From positions 3,968,001 through 4,032,000 of the forward strand of contig NZ_CP025030.1 of the NCBI RefSeq assembly GCF_002812705.1: 64,000 nt of DNA, read 5' to 3'. This document shows positions 29,680 through 41,811 of this stretch, in pieces. Numbering within the stretch: position 1 is the stretch's first letter; each line of letters starts with the position of its first letter. The stretch comes from Achromobacter spanius (GTDB lineage Bacteria > Pseudomonadota > Gammaproteobacteria > Burkholderiales > Burkholderiaceae_B). The position numbers were made by a program, and so were the translations under genes. A model generated the notes under the pieces. That model was not told the origin of the DNA. It ran no database searches and saw nothing but the letters and a program-made list of their open reading frames with translations.

Positions 29680-30408
29680 TTACCGCGCGGGGGCCTGCGA
29701 CAGCAGTTTGCGGTAGCGCGCGATGCTGTCGCCCAGGTGGCGAGCCATGGCGGCGCGAGCGGCGCCGGGGTCGCGGCGCATGATGGCGGTCAGGATGGCT
29801 TCGTGCTCGCGCACGTTGCGGGTTTCGTAGGTTTCCAATTCTTCGGGCGTCTTGCCGCCGTGCTTGATGTTCAAGTCCAGCATGACGTCGCGCACGGCGG
29901 CGCGCAGCAGCGCCGGAAAGTGCGGGTTGTTGGACGCCTTGGCAATGGACAGGTGGAATTCGTAGTCGGCCTTGACGGCGGCTTCCATGTCGCGCGTGGC
30001 GCGGTTGAAGGCGTCGAACGCTTCGACGATGCCGCTCAGGTCGGACGCGCTGCGGCGCTCGGCCGCCAGCCCACAGGCCTCGACTTCAAGCCCCGCGCGC
30101 AGCTCCATGATGTGCAGCGCCCAACGCGGATCGGTGGCGGGTTCGATCACGAAGTCGATGGGCTTTTCGCGGTCTTCGGTAACGAACACGCCGATGCCGG
30201 GCTTGCTGACCAGCCGGCCGCTCAGGCGCATCGACGCGACCGCTTCGCGGATGACCGTGCGGCTGACGTTGAATTCGTCGCACAGCGCGTGTTCCGACGG
30301 CAGCTTGTCGCCGGCGCGATAGGTACGGGCATCCAGGCGCTTGTTCAGTTCCTCGATGACCACGTCTGTCAGGCGCGAACGCTGGCGGGGCCGGGCGGGA
30401 GTTTCCAT
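29680..30408 (-). CDS. FadR-family GntR regulator, probable sugar-diacid repressor
   Basis: A 242-residue regulator: winged helix at about residues 12-80 (GDKLPSEHALCDEFNVSRTVIREAVASMRLSGRL) followed by an all-helical FCD effector domain with the metal-ligand histidines in YEFHLSIAKASNN and HEAILTAIMRRD. It neighbours kdgD on the same strand, and a palindrome (CTGTATG acaa CATACAG) lies 160 bp upstream of its start. Similar operators precede kdgD, two catabolic operons and a receptor gene, so it resembles GguR-type galactarate/glucarate regulators. The ATG at 30408 has AAGAGAGAC upstream. Confidence 0.85.
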   Translation of the reverse strand: METPARPRQRSRLTDVVIEELNKRLDARTYRAGDKLPSEHALCDEFNVSRTVIREAVASMRLSGRLVSKPGIGVFVTEDREKPIDFVIEPATDPRWALHIMELRAGLEVEACGLAAERRSASDLSGIVEAFDAFNRATRDMEAAVKADYEFHLSIAKASNNPHFPALLRAAVRDVMLDLNIKHGGKTPEELETYETRNVREHEAILTAIMRRDPGAARAAMARHLGDSIARYRKLLSQAPAR

Positions 30409-30566
30409 CGTCTCTCTTATAGGGGTGGGGCAGTTGCCGCGGGCCATGAGCCCGCGTCCGGAGCCGCAAGTGTACGCTTTCGGACACCGCGGCCGGGCGT
30501 CCAACGGGGCGACAAAGCGCGGTTCCGGCGGTGATGCAACGATGGTGCCCCTGCCGGAACAGCATG

Positions 30567-30584
30567 CTGTATGACAACATACAG
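30567..30584. promoter_or_regulatory. Diacid operator, GntR gene copy
   Basis: CTGTATG and CATACAG flank ACAA, a perfect 7-4-7 inverted repeat about 160 bp upstream of the GntR start. It has the same architecture and central ACAA as the site before the TctC gene, suggesting autoregulation. Confidence 0.65.
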
Positions 30585-30639
30585 GTGAGGCAAACGGCAA
30601 TTCGGGTTTGCGCCCAATGGGTCAGCAAAACCCGGAAGC

Positions 30640-30670
30640 AAAAAAACGCCCTCGGAGATCCGAGGGCGTT
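30640..30670 (-). terminator. Intrinsic terminator of kdgD
   Basis: Twelve paired bases (AACGCCCTCGGA / TCCGAGGGCGTT) followed on the minus strand by a run of seven Ts, 37 bases past the kdgD stop codon. It separates kdgD from the GntR gene. Confidence 0.88.
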
Positions 30671-30706
30671 CTTGTCAGCCAGCGGCTGGTTTCTTGATAT
30701 AGACGC

Positions 30707-31621
30707 TTACTGCGGGCCGAGCTTCTTGATCAGGGCGTTGAGCATTTCCAATTCTTCGCCGGTCAGGTCGGTCAGCGGCGCGCGCACGGGGCCGGCGTCG
30801 TGGCCGACAAGTTTCGCGCCCGCCTTGACGATGCTGACGGCGTAGCCGGCCTTGCGGTTGCGGATTTCCAGGTAGGGCAGGAAGAAATCGTCCAGCAAGC
30901 GGTTGGTGGTGTCGGAGTCACCGGCGGCGATGGCGCGGTAGAACTCCATGGCGGTCTTGGGCACGAAGTTGAAGACGGCCGAGGAATACACCGGCACGCC
31001 CAGAGCGCGGTAGGCGGCGGCATAGACTTCGGCGGTGGGCAGGCCACCCAGGTACGAGAAGCGGTCGCCCATTTTGCGTCGGATGCGGACCATGGCTTCG
31101 ATGTCGCCAATGCCGTCCTTGAAGCCGACCAGGTTGGGGCAGCGTTCGGCCAGTTGGGCCAGGCTGTCGGCCGACAGGCGCGACTGCGCACGGTTGTAGA
31201 CGATGACGCCGATCTTGACCGACTTGCAGACCTGTTCAACGTAGGCGGCGATGCCGTCCTGCGACGCTTCGGTCAGGTAGTGGGGCAGCAGCAGGATGCC
31301 CTTGGCGCCCTGGCGCTCGGCTTCTTGTGCGTAGGCGATGGCGGTGCGGGTGGGGCCGCCCGCGCCGGCCAGGATGGGCACCTTGCCGGCGCAGGTTTGC
31401 ACGGCGGTGCGGACGACGTCTGAATATTCCTGGGGCGCCAAGGAAAAGAACTCGCCCGTACCGCCGGCGGCGAACAGCGCGGTGGCGCCATACGGGGCCA
31501 GCCATTCCAGGCGTGCGGCGTAGGTCTTGGGGTTGAAGTCGCCGTTCTGGTCAAAGTCAGTCACGGGGAAGGAGAGCAAGCCTTCCGATACGATTTCCTT
31601 GAGTTCCTGGGGAGTCGTCAT
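30707..31621 (-). CDS. kdgD: 5-dehydro-4-deoxyglucarate dehydratase
   Basis: A class I aldolase-fold enzyme that dehydrates and decarboxylates 5-keto-4-deoxyglucarate to 2-oxoglutarate semialdehyde. The 304-residue length matches the KdgD family. Schiff-base Lys168 is in [10 protein letters not shown] and Tyr142 in VIVYNRAQ. The opening [23 protein letters not shown] is typical of the family. I place the start at the ATG at 31621. Four codons more are open to 31633. It is divergent from a TctC receptor gene, with two operator-like sites between them. Confidence 0.95.
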   Translation of the reverse strand: MTTPQELKEIVSEGLLSFPVTDFDQNGDFNPKTYAARLEWLAPYGATALFAAGGTGEFFSLAPQEYSDVVRTAVQTCAGKVPILAGAGGPTRTAIAYAQEAERQGAKGILLLPHYLTEASQDGIAAYVEQVCKSVKIGVIVYNRAQSRLSADSLAQLAERCPNLVGFKDGIGDIEAMVRIRRKMGDRFSYLGGLPTAEVYAAAYRALGVPVYSSAVFNFVPKTAMEFYRAIAAGDSDTTNRLLDDFFLPYLEIRNRKAGYAVSIVKAGAKLVGHDAGPVRAPLTDLTGEELEMLNALIKKLGPQ

Positions 31622-31692
31622 GCCGTCATCCAATAAAAAAGTAAGTAAGAAAAAGCGATCTGGTAGACGGTGGGGCCGTCTACCGGGAAGAG

Positions 31693-31710
31693 ATGTCGGT
31701 CATCGTACAA
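31693..31710 (-). promoter_or_regulatory. Diacid operator upstream of kdgD
   Basis: Read on the minus strand: TTGTACG ATGA CCGACAT, centred about 80 bp before the kdgD ATG. The left half is identical to the TctC, garD and aldehyde dehydrogenase sites; the right half is degenerate. Confidence 0.55.
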
Positions 31711-31850
31711 CATGAATTTGCGTCAGGCAATAGGTCTTGAGTGACTAGGCATTGTCGGTGGTGAATCGCAACATCCAAGCCCTGGAAAATCCGGAATTTC
31801 CCTAGATTGAAAAGCCGGTATTCATCGCAGTATTCTCCGTTTCCGATAAG

Positions 31851-31868
31851 TTGTACGACAACGTACAA
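31851..31868 (+). promoter_or_regulatory. Diacid operator upstream of the TctC gene
   Basis: TTGTACG ACAA CGTACAA is a perfect 7-4-7 inverted repeat about 44 bp before the TTG start of the receptor gene. It is the best match in the window to the shared motif. Confidence 0.7.
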
Positions 31869-31911
31869 GAAAAAAACGACCATACCCTCACGTCCCATCA
31901 GGAGACAAACT

Positions 31912-32895
31912 TTGAAGGCATTTCCCTTGTTCCGCCGCACCTTGGCCGCGCTGGCCTTGACCACCCTGGGCGCCGCCGCCCACGCCGCGGACGATTGGCC
32001 GGCCGCCAAGCCGATCACCCTGGTGGTGCCGTTCGCGGCGGGTGGCACGTCCGACATTCTGGGTCGGATGATTGCGCAGGAACTGGGCGCCAGCCTGAGC
32101 CAGACCGTGCTGGTGGAAAACAAGGGTGGGGCGGGCGGCGTGTTGGGCGCCGACGCGGTGGCGCGCGCCAAGCCGGACGGCTACACGCTGCTGCTGGGCA
32201 CCATTGCCACGCACGCGATCAACCCGTCGCTGTTACCCGGCATCAACTACAACGCCGCCCGCGACTTTGCGCCGGTGATCTTGCTGGGCAGCATCTCGAA
32301 CGTGCTGCTGGTGGGCGCGAACCAGCCCTACAAGACCGTGCAGGACGTGGTGGCGGCGGCCAAGGCCAACCCGGACACCATCGCTTTTGGGTCGGCGGGC
32401 CAGGGCACGTCGCAGCATTTGTCGGGTGAAGTGTTCAAGCAATTGACCGGCGCGCATCTCACGCACGTGGCGTATCGGGGCAGCGCACCGGCCATCCAGG
32501 ACCTGATCGGCGGCCAGATTCCAAGCTCTTTTGAAACCGCGCTGGTGGCCTTGCCTTACGTGAAAAGCGGCAAGGTGCGGGCGCTGGCCGTCACGTCGGC
32601 CAAGCGCACCGAGGTCATGCCCGATGTGCCGACCATGCAGGAAGCGGGCGTGGCCGGTTTTGACGTCAGCAGTTGGCAGGCCATCTACGCGCCCGCCAAT
32701 ACGCCGCCGGCGGTGGTTGACCGCCTGAACAAGACGATTGCGGCCATCATCGCCAAGCCCGAGGTGAACGCGAAGATGAAGGGCCTGGGCCTGGCGTATA
32801 CGCCGAACACGCCCGCCGAGTTCACCGCGTTCCAAACGGGCGAACAGGCGAAGTGGGCGAAGATCATCGCCGACGGCAAGTTGCGGCCGCAGTAA
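31912..32895 (+). CDS. TctC/Bug-family periplasmic substrate-binding protein
   Basis: A 327-residue binding protein of the tripartite tricarboxylate transporter family. The signal peptide ends at AAAHA, then PAAKPITLVVPFAAGGTSDILGRMIAQEL carries the family P-F/Y-x-x-G-G-x-x-D loop that grips a carboxylate. I start it at TTG 31912 because GGAGA lies seven bases upstream and the signal peptide begins there. The in-frame ATG at 31807 would place the operator inside the coding region. Control by the diacid operator and neighbouring kdgD suggest a galactarate- or glucarate-like ligand. No TctA/TctB membrane genes are nearby. Confidence 0.88.
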   Translation: MKAFPLFRRTLAALALTTLGAAAHAADDWPAAKPITLVVPFAAGGTSDILGRMIAQELGASLSQTVLVENKGGAGGVLGADAVARAKPDGYTLLLGTIATHAINPSLLPGINYNAARDFAPVILLGSISNVLLVGANQPYKTVQDVVAAAKANPDTIAFGSAGQGTSQHLSGEVFKQLTGAHLTHVAYRGSAPAIQDLIGGQIPSSFETALVALPYVKSGKVRALAVTSAKRTEVMPDVPTMQEAGVAGFDVSSWQAIYAPANTPPAVVDRLNKTIAAIIAKPEVNAKMKGLGLAYTPNTPAEFTAFQTGEQAKWAKIIADGKLRPQ

Positions 32896-32913
32896 GGGGT
32901 AGGTCAATCCCGG

Positions 32914-32954
32914 GGCAAACATGGTAGCCAAACCCCCGGGGCCAAACCGGAAGG
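32914..32954. repeat. 13/14-bp degenerate repeat after the TctC gene
   Basis: Units built on CAAAC begin at 32914, 32928 and 32942 (second and third: CCAAACCCCCGGGG and CCAAACCGGAAGG), starting 18 bases after the stop codon. Confidence 0.5.
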
Positions 32955-33036
32955 CCAAGCGGCGGGCGGGGTAGCGGGGCGTCCGGGTGGCAAGGCAGGG
33001 TGGCGGGAAAAATTCCGGTAGGATTTCACCTTTACC

Positions 33037-33075
33037 GAATTCCCACCCGGAATTCCCGCCGCGAATTCCCACCCC
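33037..33075. repeat. 13-bp tandem repeat before the hybrid kinase gene
   Basis: Three adjacent units of GAATTCCCRCCSS start at 33037, 33050 and 33063, ending 20 bases before the kinase ATG. They sit where a ribosome site and 5' leader would be expected. Confidence 0.88.
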
Positions 33076-33095
33076 CCCAGCCCCCACCCGCCACC

Positions 33096-36551
<3,456 letters not shown>

Positions 36552-36587
36552 CGCTGCCGCCCGCGCCGATTTCCGCTGAACACCCCC

Positions 36588-37427
36588 ATGCCCGCATCCG
36601 CCAAAGCCCGTGTTGATGATATCGAGCAGCGCCTGCTGCTTGATGCCATCTATCACCATTACCACTATGACTTTCGGCAATACGCGCAGGCCTCGCTAAA
36701 GCGGCGTCTGCAAAGCGCGCTGACGCAGTTCGGCTGCAAGACCCTGTCGCAACTGCAAGACCGCGTGCTGCACGAGCCGTCGGTATTTACCGCGCTGCTG
36801 CAATTCCTGACCGTGCAGGTCAGCGACATGTTTCGCGATCCCGCGTATTTCCTGGCCTTGCGCACGGAAGTCATTCCCATCTTGCGCACCTATCCGTCCA
36901 TCAAGGTGTGGGTGGCGGGGTGCAGCGCGGGCGAAGAGGTCTATTCGCTTGCCATCCTGCTGGCCGAAGAAGGCTTGCTGGACCGCGCCTTGATCTACGC
37001 CACCGACATCAACCCGCACGCGCTACGCGCCGCCGAGCAGGGCGTGTTCGACATGGACCGGGTGGCGGCCTTCAGCAGCAACCACGCGCGGTCCGGCGGC
37101 CGCACGTCCTTGTCGGACCACTACACGGCGCGGTACGGGCGGGTGGTGTTCGACAAGCGCTTGCGCGAACACATGGTGTTTTCGGATCACAGCCTGGCCA
37201 CCGACAGCGTGTTTGCCGAAGTGCACCTGATTTCGTGCCGCAATGTGCTGATCTATTTTGAACGCGACCTGCAAAGCCGCGCGCTGGGGCTGTTTCACGA
37301 CGCGCTGGTGCATCGGGGCTTTCTGGGCCTGGGCTCGCGCGAGTCGCTGCGATTTTCGGCGCAGGCCGATAATTTCGACGATTTTGTGCTGGAAGAGCGC
37401 ATTTACCGCAAGAAGGCGGGGCTATGA
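36588..37427 (+). CDS. cheR: CheR-type protein-glutamate methyltransferase
   Basis: A 279-residue SAM-dependent methyltransferase. The N-terminal helical domain (FRQYAQASLKRRLQSAL) precedes the SAM site VWVAGCSAGEEVYSLAILL, then IYATDINPHAL and SCRNVLIYF, all CheR signatures. CheR normally methylates chemoreceptor glutamates. No chemoreceptor, CheA or CheW is encoded nearby, so its target may be one of the flanking kinases or a receptor elsewhere. Its TGA overlaps the cheB ATG. Confidence 0.9.
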   Translation: MPASAKARVDDIEQRLLLDAIYHHYHYDFRQYAQASLKRRLQSALTQFGCKTLSQLQDRVLHEPSVFTALLQFLTVQVSDMFRDPAYFLALRTEVIPILRTYPSIKVWVAGCSAGEEVYSLAILLAEEGLLDRALIYATDINPHALRAAEQGVFDMDRVAAFSSNHARSGGRTSLSDHYTARYGRVVFDKRLREHMVFSDHSLATDSVFAEVHLISCRNVLIYFERDLQSRALGLFHDALVHRGFLGLGSRESLRFSAQADNFDDFVLEERIYRKKAGL

Positions 37428-38053
37428 GCGCGAAGGCTCCACCATCACCCGCCGCGCCACGCACTCCGCCGCCTTCAGGCCCGTGGGACGCCATCGTCAT
37501 CGGCGGGTCGTCGGGCGCCATCGACGCCTTGAACGCGCTGGTGCCGGCCTTGCCCGCGCGGCTGTGCGCGGCAGTGATCGTGGTGCTGCATCTGCCACGT
37601 GACCGCCGCAGCCTGCTGGTGGATATTTTTCGCGAACGCTGCGCCTTGCCCGTGCTGGAGGCGGAAGATCAGCTCTGGATACAGCCCGGTCATCTGTACT
37701 TCGCGCCGCCGGACTACCACTTGCTGGTGGACCAGGGGCCGAGGTTGGCCTTGTCGGTGGGCGCGCCCGTGTATTTTTCGCGGCCATCGATTGACGTTTT
37801 GTTTGAATCCGCCGCCGACAGCTATGGCGACCGGTTGATGGGCATCTTGCTATCCGGCGCGAACGAGGACGGCGCGCAAGGCCTGGTGGCGATTCAAGCC
37901 GCCGGGGGCCGCACCGTGGTGCAAGCGCCGTCGTCCGCCGCCATGCCCACCATGCCGAATGCGGCTTTGGCGCGCCTTGCCGTGGACGATGTCCTGACGC
38001 CCGATGCAATCGCCGCCATGCTGTCCCAACTGCCAACGCAGCCTGTGCTGTAA
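37424..38053 (+). CDS. cheB: CheB-type methylesterase without receiver domain
   Basis: A 209-residue catalytic domain only; normal CheB carries an N-terminal receiver. The catalytic triad is visible as the serine in IGGSSGAIDAL, the histidine in VVLHLPRDRR and the aspartate in LLSGANEDGAQGL. It hydrolyses methylglutamyl esters or deamidates glutamine. Lacking its own receiver, it must be regulated otherwise, perhaps by the receivers of the neighbouring kinases. Its start is coupled to cheR through an ATGA overlap. Confidence 0.9.
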   Translation: MSAKAPPSPAAPRTPPPSGPWDAIVIGGSSGAIDALNALVPALPARLCAAVIVVLHLPRDRRSLLVDIFRERCALPVLEAEDQLWIQPGHLYFAPPDYHLLVDQGPRLALSVGAPVYFSRPSIDVLFESAADSYGDRLMGILLSGANEDGAQGLVAIQAAGGRTVVQAPSSAAMPTMPNAALARLAVDDVLTPDAIAAMLSQLPTQPVL

Positions 38054-38073
38054 CCCAACACTGCCTTGACACC

Positions 38074-39201
38074 ATGTTCCTGACATCCGCCAAACCACAA
38101 GAAGAACGAATCAAATGCCTGCTGGTCGACGACGTGCCCGAAAACCTGGTGGCGCTGGAAGCGCTGCTGGATAGCAGCCGGGTCCAGGTGCTGAAGGCGC
38201 AGTCCGGCCCGGAAGCGCTTGAGCTGCTGCTGGAAAATGGCGACGTCGCCCTGGCCCTGCTGGACGTGCAAATGCCCGACATGAACGGCTTTGAACTGGC
38301 CGAACTGATCCGGGGCAGCGAGCGCACTCGCCACATTCCGCTGATCTTCATCACGGCCGGCTCGCGCGAGCAGAACTGGCAATTCCGTGGCTACGAAAGC
38401 GGCGCCGTGGACTTTCTGTACAAGCCCATCGACCCGCACATGCTGCGCATGAAGGCCAACGTGTTCTTTGAGCTGCACGAGCGCAAGCGCGCGCTGGCGC
38501 AGCAGTTGGAAGAGCGCACCGAAGCCTTGCGCATCAACGAGATGTTCATGGCGGTGCTCAGCCATGACCTGCGCACGCCCTTGCAGTCCATCGTCATGGG
38601 CGCGTCCCTGTTGCAGCGGCAGAACGACCCGACGCGCGTGGCGGGCCTGGCCCAGCGCATGCTGCAAAGCAGTGAGCGCATGGCGCGGCTGATTGAAGAC
38701 CTGCTGGACGTGACGCGCATCCGCCAGACGGGCGGCCTGACGCTGGCGTCGGCCCAGCAGCGCATGGATACGCTGGTGCGCCGCACGGTGGATGAAGCGC
38801 AGACGGGCTTTCCCGACCGCCAGATCGACTGCGATTGCGTGGGCGATATGGCGGGCGTGTGGGACGGCGAGCGCCTGTGCCAAGTGTTTGCCAACCTGAT
38901 CGGCAATGCTTTGCATCACGGAGAGCGTGATGTGCCCGTGCATGTAGAGGCCGATGGCGCGGCGGCGGACCGGGTGACGGTCACCGTCAGCAATGGCGGC
39001 ACGATCGCCCCGGCCTTGCTGCCGCACCTGTTCAACCCCTTTCGCAGCGGCGAGCGCCGGGCCGACAGCCATAACGGGCTGGGCCTGGGGCTGTTCATCG
39101 CGCAGCAGATCGTGCTGAGCCACGGCGGGCGTATCAACGTGGAATCCCGCGACGGCATCACGCGCTTTCGCGTCGAGCTGCCGCGCGGGGTTGCCGCGTA
39201 G
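38074..39201 (+). CDS. Receiver-histidine kinase hybrid, soluble
   Basis: A 375-residue cytoplasmic protein with receiver first (KCLLVDDVPENLVALEALL, phosphoacceptor Asp64 in ALLDVQMPDMNG) then HisKA with His164 in FMAVLSHDLRTPLQS, and an ATPase domain with GLGLGLFIAQQIV. Receiver-first kinases often act as relays below a hybrid sensor. It lies 20 bp after cheB in the operon headed by the 1151-residue sensor, so a phosphorelay between the two is likely. No DNA-binding output domain is encoded in the operon. Confidence 0.88.
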   Translation: MFLTSAKPQEERIKCLLVDDVPENLVALEALLDSSRVQVLKAQSGPEALELLLENGDVALALLDVQMPDMNGFELAELIRGSERTRHIPLIFITAGSREQNWQFRGYESGAVDFLYKPIDPHMLRMKANVFFELHERKRALAQQLEERTEALRINEMFMAVLSHDLRTPLQSIVMGASLLQRQNDPTRVAGLAQRMLQSSERMARLIEDLLDVTRIRQTGGLTLASAQQRMDTLVRRTVDEAQTGFPDRQIDCDCVGDMAGVWDGERLCQVFANLIGNALHHGERDVPVHVEADGAAADRVTVTVSNGGTIAPALLPHLFNPFRSGERRADSHNGLGLGLFIAQQIVLSHGGRINVESRDGITRFRVELPRGVAA

Positions 39202-39252
39202 GGGCTGCCATGTCGGTCTGCCGGCGGCCCGGCGGGCCGCCGAGCCCTACGA

Positions 39253-41655
39253 TCAGAACTCCGCCGACACCGACAGCAGCACCGTCCGGGGCGCGCCGAC
39301 GGTCAAGCCTTCGCGCGCGGCGGACTGCCAGTAGTTCTTGTTGAACACGTTTTCCACCGTGGCGCGCACCACCATCGGCGTGCCGTTGGCGTTGAACGCA
39401 TAGCGCGCGCCCAGGTCGAAGCGCGTCCACCCCGGGATCGTCTGCGTGTTGCCCACGTCCACATACTGCTGGGTGGTGCGCAGCATGCGCGCGGTCAGGG
39501 TCAGGCCGTGCAGGAAGGGCGTGTCCCATTCCGCCGCCGCGTTGAATTGAAAGCGCGGCACGGCGGGCGCGTGGTTGCCGTCGTTGGCGCCGCCTTCCGT
39601 GCGTGTCAGGCGCGCATCGGTGTAGGCCACGCCGCCCAGCAGGCGCACACCGGGCGCGGCGTCGCCTTGCACCAACCATTCCAGGCCGCGATTGCGCTGC
39701 TGGCCGTTGGACACGTAGCGCAGCGACGCCGGATCCAGATAGCTGCTGGGCTTTTCGATCTGGAACGCGCTGAGCGTGGTGGAGAAGTCGCCAAAATCGT
39801 ATTTGCCGCCCACTTCGATCTGCTTGGCGATTTCCGGGGCGAACATTTCGCCCGCGTTGACGGCGCCCTCGGGCGCGGTGGCGCCCTGGCTCAGCCCTTC
39901 GATGTAGTTGCCGTACAGCGACAGGCGCTGCGTGGGGCGCACCGTCAAGGCGAACGCGGGCGTGACGGCCGACTTCTTGTATTCGGACGAAGTACGGCCC
40001 GTGGCCGCATCGAAGTTGGTCGATTCGATGCGCTGATGCCGGAAGCCCGCAATGATCTGGACGCGGTCATCGGCAAACGACAGCTTGTCCGCCAGCGCCA
40101 CGCTGTATAAGCGCGACTCGCTGGTGCGAGGCAGGTCGCCCGGCCGCGCGATGTTCGGCTTGGGCAGGTCGGCCGGGTCGTACAGGTTTGAAAAGATGGT
40201 GCTGGAACGGATACGCGCCGACGAATAGTCGATGTCCAGCGCGCTGGCGCTGATCGAGGGTTCGTGCTTGACCGGGCCCGTGTTGAAGCGGCCACGCAGG
40301 CCGACTTCGCCCGTCTTGCTCAGCAGCGATTCATTCAGGCGGGCGGGCACGGCGCCGATGTCGCCATTGGTGTCCAGCATCAGCCAACTGGTTTGCAGGC
40401 TTTCAAAGTCGTGCTTGCGCGCGCCGATTGCGCCATACACCGTCCAATCCGGCGTCAGGTCGTATTCGGCGCGCAGCGCGCCCGACCATTCCTTGGTTTT
40501 CCAGTAGGTCCACGACGGGAAGAAATTGCGACGCGCGTCCGGCGCGGAACCGATGTCCACGCCCGGGGCCGGCGCGAACAGCAGACCGCTGCGTGCGTCG
40601 GTGTTGCGGTTTTGATAATTGATGTCGCCCTCCACGCGGAAGCGTTCGCCTTGGTAGTCCAGGCCCAGCGCGACGGCGCCCAGGCTTTCCTTGGCGCCGT
40701 CCTGGGGCAGGTCGCCGCCGCTGCCGGCCACGTTCAGGCGCACGCCCCATTCCTGGCTGTCGCCATAGCGGCGCGCCAGGTCGGCGTGGACGCCGAACTG
40801 CGAGTCGCCGATGTAGTTCACGGTGTAGCGGTTAAGCGGTTCGACCCCGGCGCGCTTGGGCACCAGGTTGATCGCCCCGCCCACCGAGCCGTAAGGGGCC
40901 ATGCCGTTGAGCAGCGCGTTGGGGCCACGCAGTACTTCCACGCGCTCGACACCGATCAGCGAACTGGCGTTGCGCGGCGACACGCCGTACAGGCCGTTGA
41001 ACGACACGTCGTAGTTGAATAGCGTGAAGCCGCGGATGTTGAATTCGTCGCGCCCCGCGCCGCGTGAATAGGTGTTGCGCACCGACGGGTCATTGACCAG
41101 CACGTCGCCGATGTTCTGCGCCTGTTGGTCTTCGATCAGCTTGGCGGTGTATTGCGTGGCGCTGAAGGGCGTGTCCATGTCGCTCATATTGCCCAGCAGC
41201 CCGACCCGGCCGCCCGTGGCCACCTGGCCGCCCGCGTAGGCGGGGGGCAGGCCGCTACCCAGTGCGCTGCCGGTGACGGTCACGGGTGCCAGCGTGGCGG
41301 TGCCCGCGTCGGGGATGGCGGACAGGCGGAACTGGTTGGGCGCCTCGCGCGTGGCGCGCAGGCCGGTGCCGGCCAGGGCCTGGCTCAGGGCGTCGGCGCG
41401 GGAATAGCGTCCGCGCACGCCGCTGCTTTGGCGGCCGGCAAGCAGTTGCGGCGGGGCGGCCAGCAAGATGCCGGTTTCATTGGCCAGGCGGGTCAGCACC
41501 TGGCCCACGGGGGCGGCGGGTATGTCGAACGTCAGCAGTTCGCTGGCCTGGCCGGCGCCCGCGGCCGCAGGCTGGGCATGCAGGGCCGGCGCCCAGATCG
41601 CCGACAGGGCGAGGGCCAGCGCCAGCGTGGGGGCGGGGGAAAAACGAGGGGACAT
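39253..41655 (-). CDS. TonB-dependent siderophore receptor with STN signalling domain
   Basis: An 800-residue outer-membrane receptor. The signal peptide ends near LHAQ. An N-terminal STN domain (about 40-105, LLTFDIPAAPVGQVLTRLANETGI) transmits signal to the FecR-like protein. The plug (about 150-270) contains RDEFNIRGFTLFNYDVSFNG and VERVEVLRGPNALL, and the 22-strand barrel ends with VLLSVSAEF. The ferric ligand is not identifiable. The gene lies downstream of fecI- and fecR-like genes on the same strand, separated by a possible terminator. Confidence 0.92.
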   Translation of the reverse strand: MSPRFSPAPTLALALALSAIWAPALHAQPAAAGAGQASELLTFDIPAAPVGQVLTRLANETGILLAAPPQLLAGRQSSGVRGRYSRADALSQALAGTGLRATREAPNQFRLSAIPDAGTATLAPVTVTGSALGSGLPPAYAGGQVATGGRVGLLGNMSDMDTPFSATQYTAKLIEDQQAQNIGDVLVNDPSVRNTYSRGAGRDEFNIRGFTLFNYDVSFNGLYGVSPRNASSLIGVERVEVLRGPNALLNGMAPYGSVGGAINLVPKRAGVEPLNRYTVNYIGDSQFGVHADLARRYGDSQEWGVRLNVAGSGGDLPQDGAKESLGAVALGLDYQGERFRVEGDINYQNRNTDARSGLLFAPAPGVDIGSAPDARRNFFPSWTYWKTKEWSGALRAEYDLTPDWTVYGAIGARKHDFESLQTSWLMLDTNGDIGAVPARLNESLLSKTGEVGLRGRFNTGPVKHEPSISASALDIDYSSARIRSSTIFSNLYDPADLPKPNIARPGDLPRTSESRLYSVALADKLSFADDRVQIIAGFRHQRIESTNFDAATGRTSSEYKKSAVTPAFALTVRPTQRLSLYGNYIEGLSQGATAPEGAVNAGEMFAPEIAKQIEVGGKYDFGDFSTTLSAFQIEKPSSYLDPASLRYVSNGQQRNRGLEWLVQGDAAPGVRLLGGVAYTDARLTRTEGGANDGNHAPAVPRFQFNAAAEWDTPFLHGLTLTARMLRTTQQYVDVGNTQTIPGWTRFDLGARYAFNANGTPMVVRATVENVFNKNYWQSAAREGLTVGAPRTVLLSVSAEF

Positions 41656-41749
41656 GACGGAACCTGTGCGCGCTTGCGAAAAAGGAAAAGGAAGTTGGCA
41701 ATGTCCTGCGTTGCAGGAACTCTCACTTTCCTAAATCGAACCTGCCTTC

Positions 41750-41779
41750 AAAACCCGGAACCGCCGCGCGGGTTTTTTT
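41750..41779. terminator. Hairpin between the FecR-like gene and the TonB receptor gene
   Basis: AAAACCCG and CGGGTTTT pair across an 11-base loop, followed by a T-run on the plus strand; on the minus strand only TTTT follows. It may dampen read-through from the regulators into the receptor gene. Confidence 0.45.
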
Positions 41780-41811
41780 GGGTTTCTCTTGGATTTTTTT
41801 GGATTTCTTAT

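Noticed and set aside
31807..31911. ATG start at 31807 for the TctC receptor
   Set aside because: It would put the perfect operator inside the coding region and place 35 polar residues before the signal peptide; TTG 31912 has a good ribosome site.
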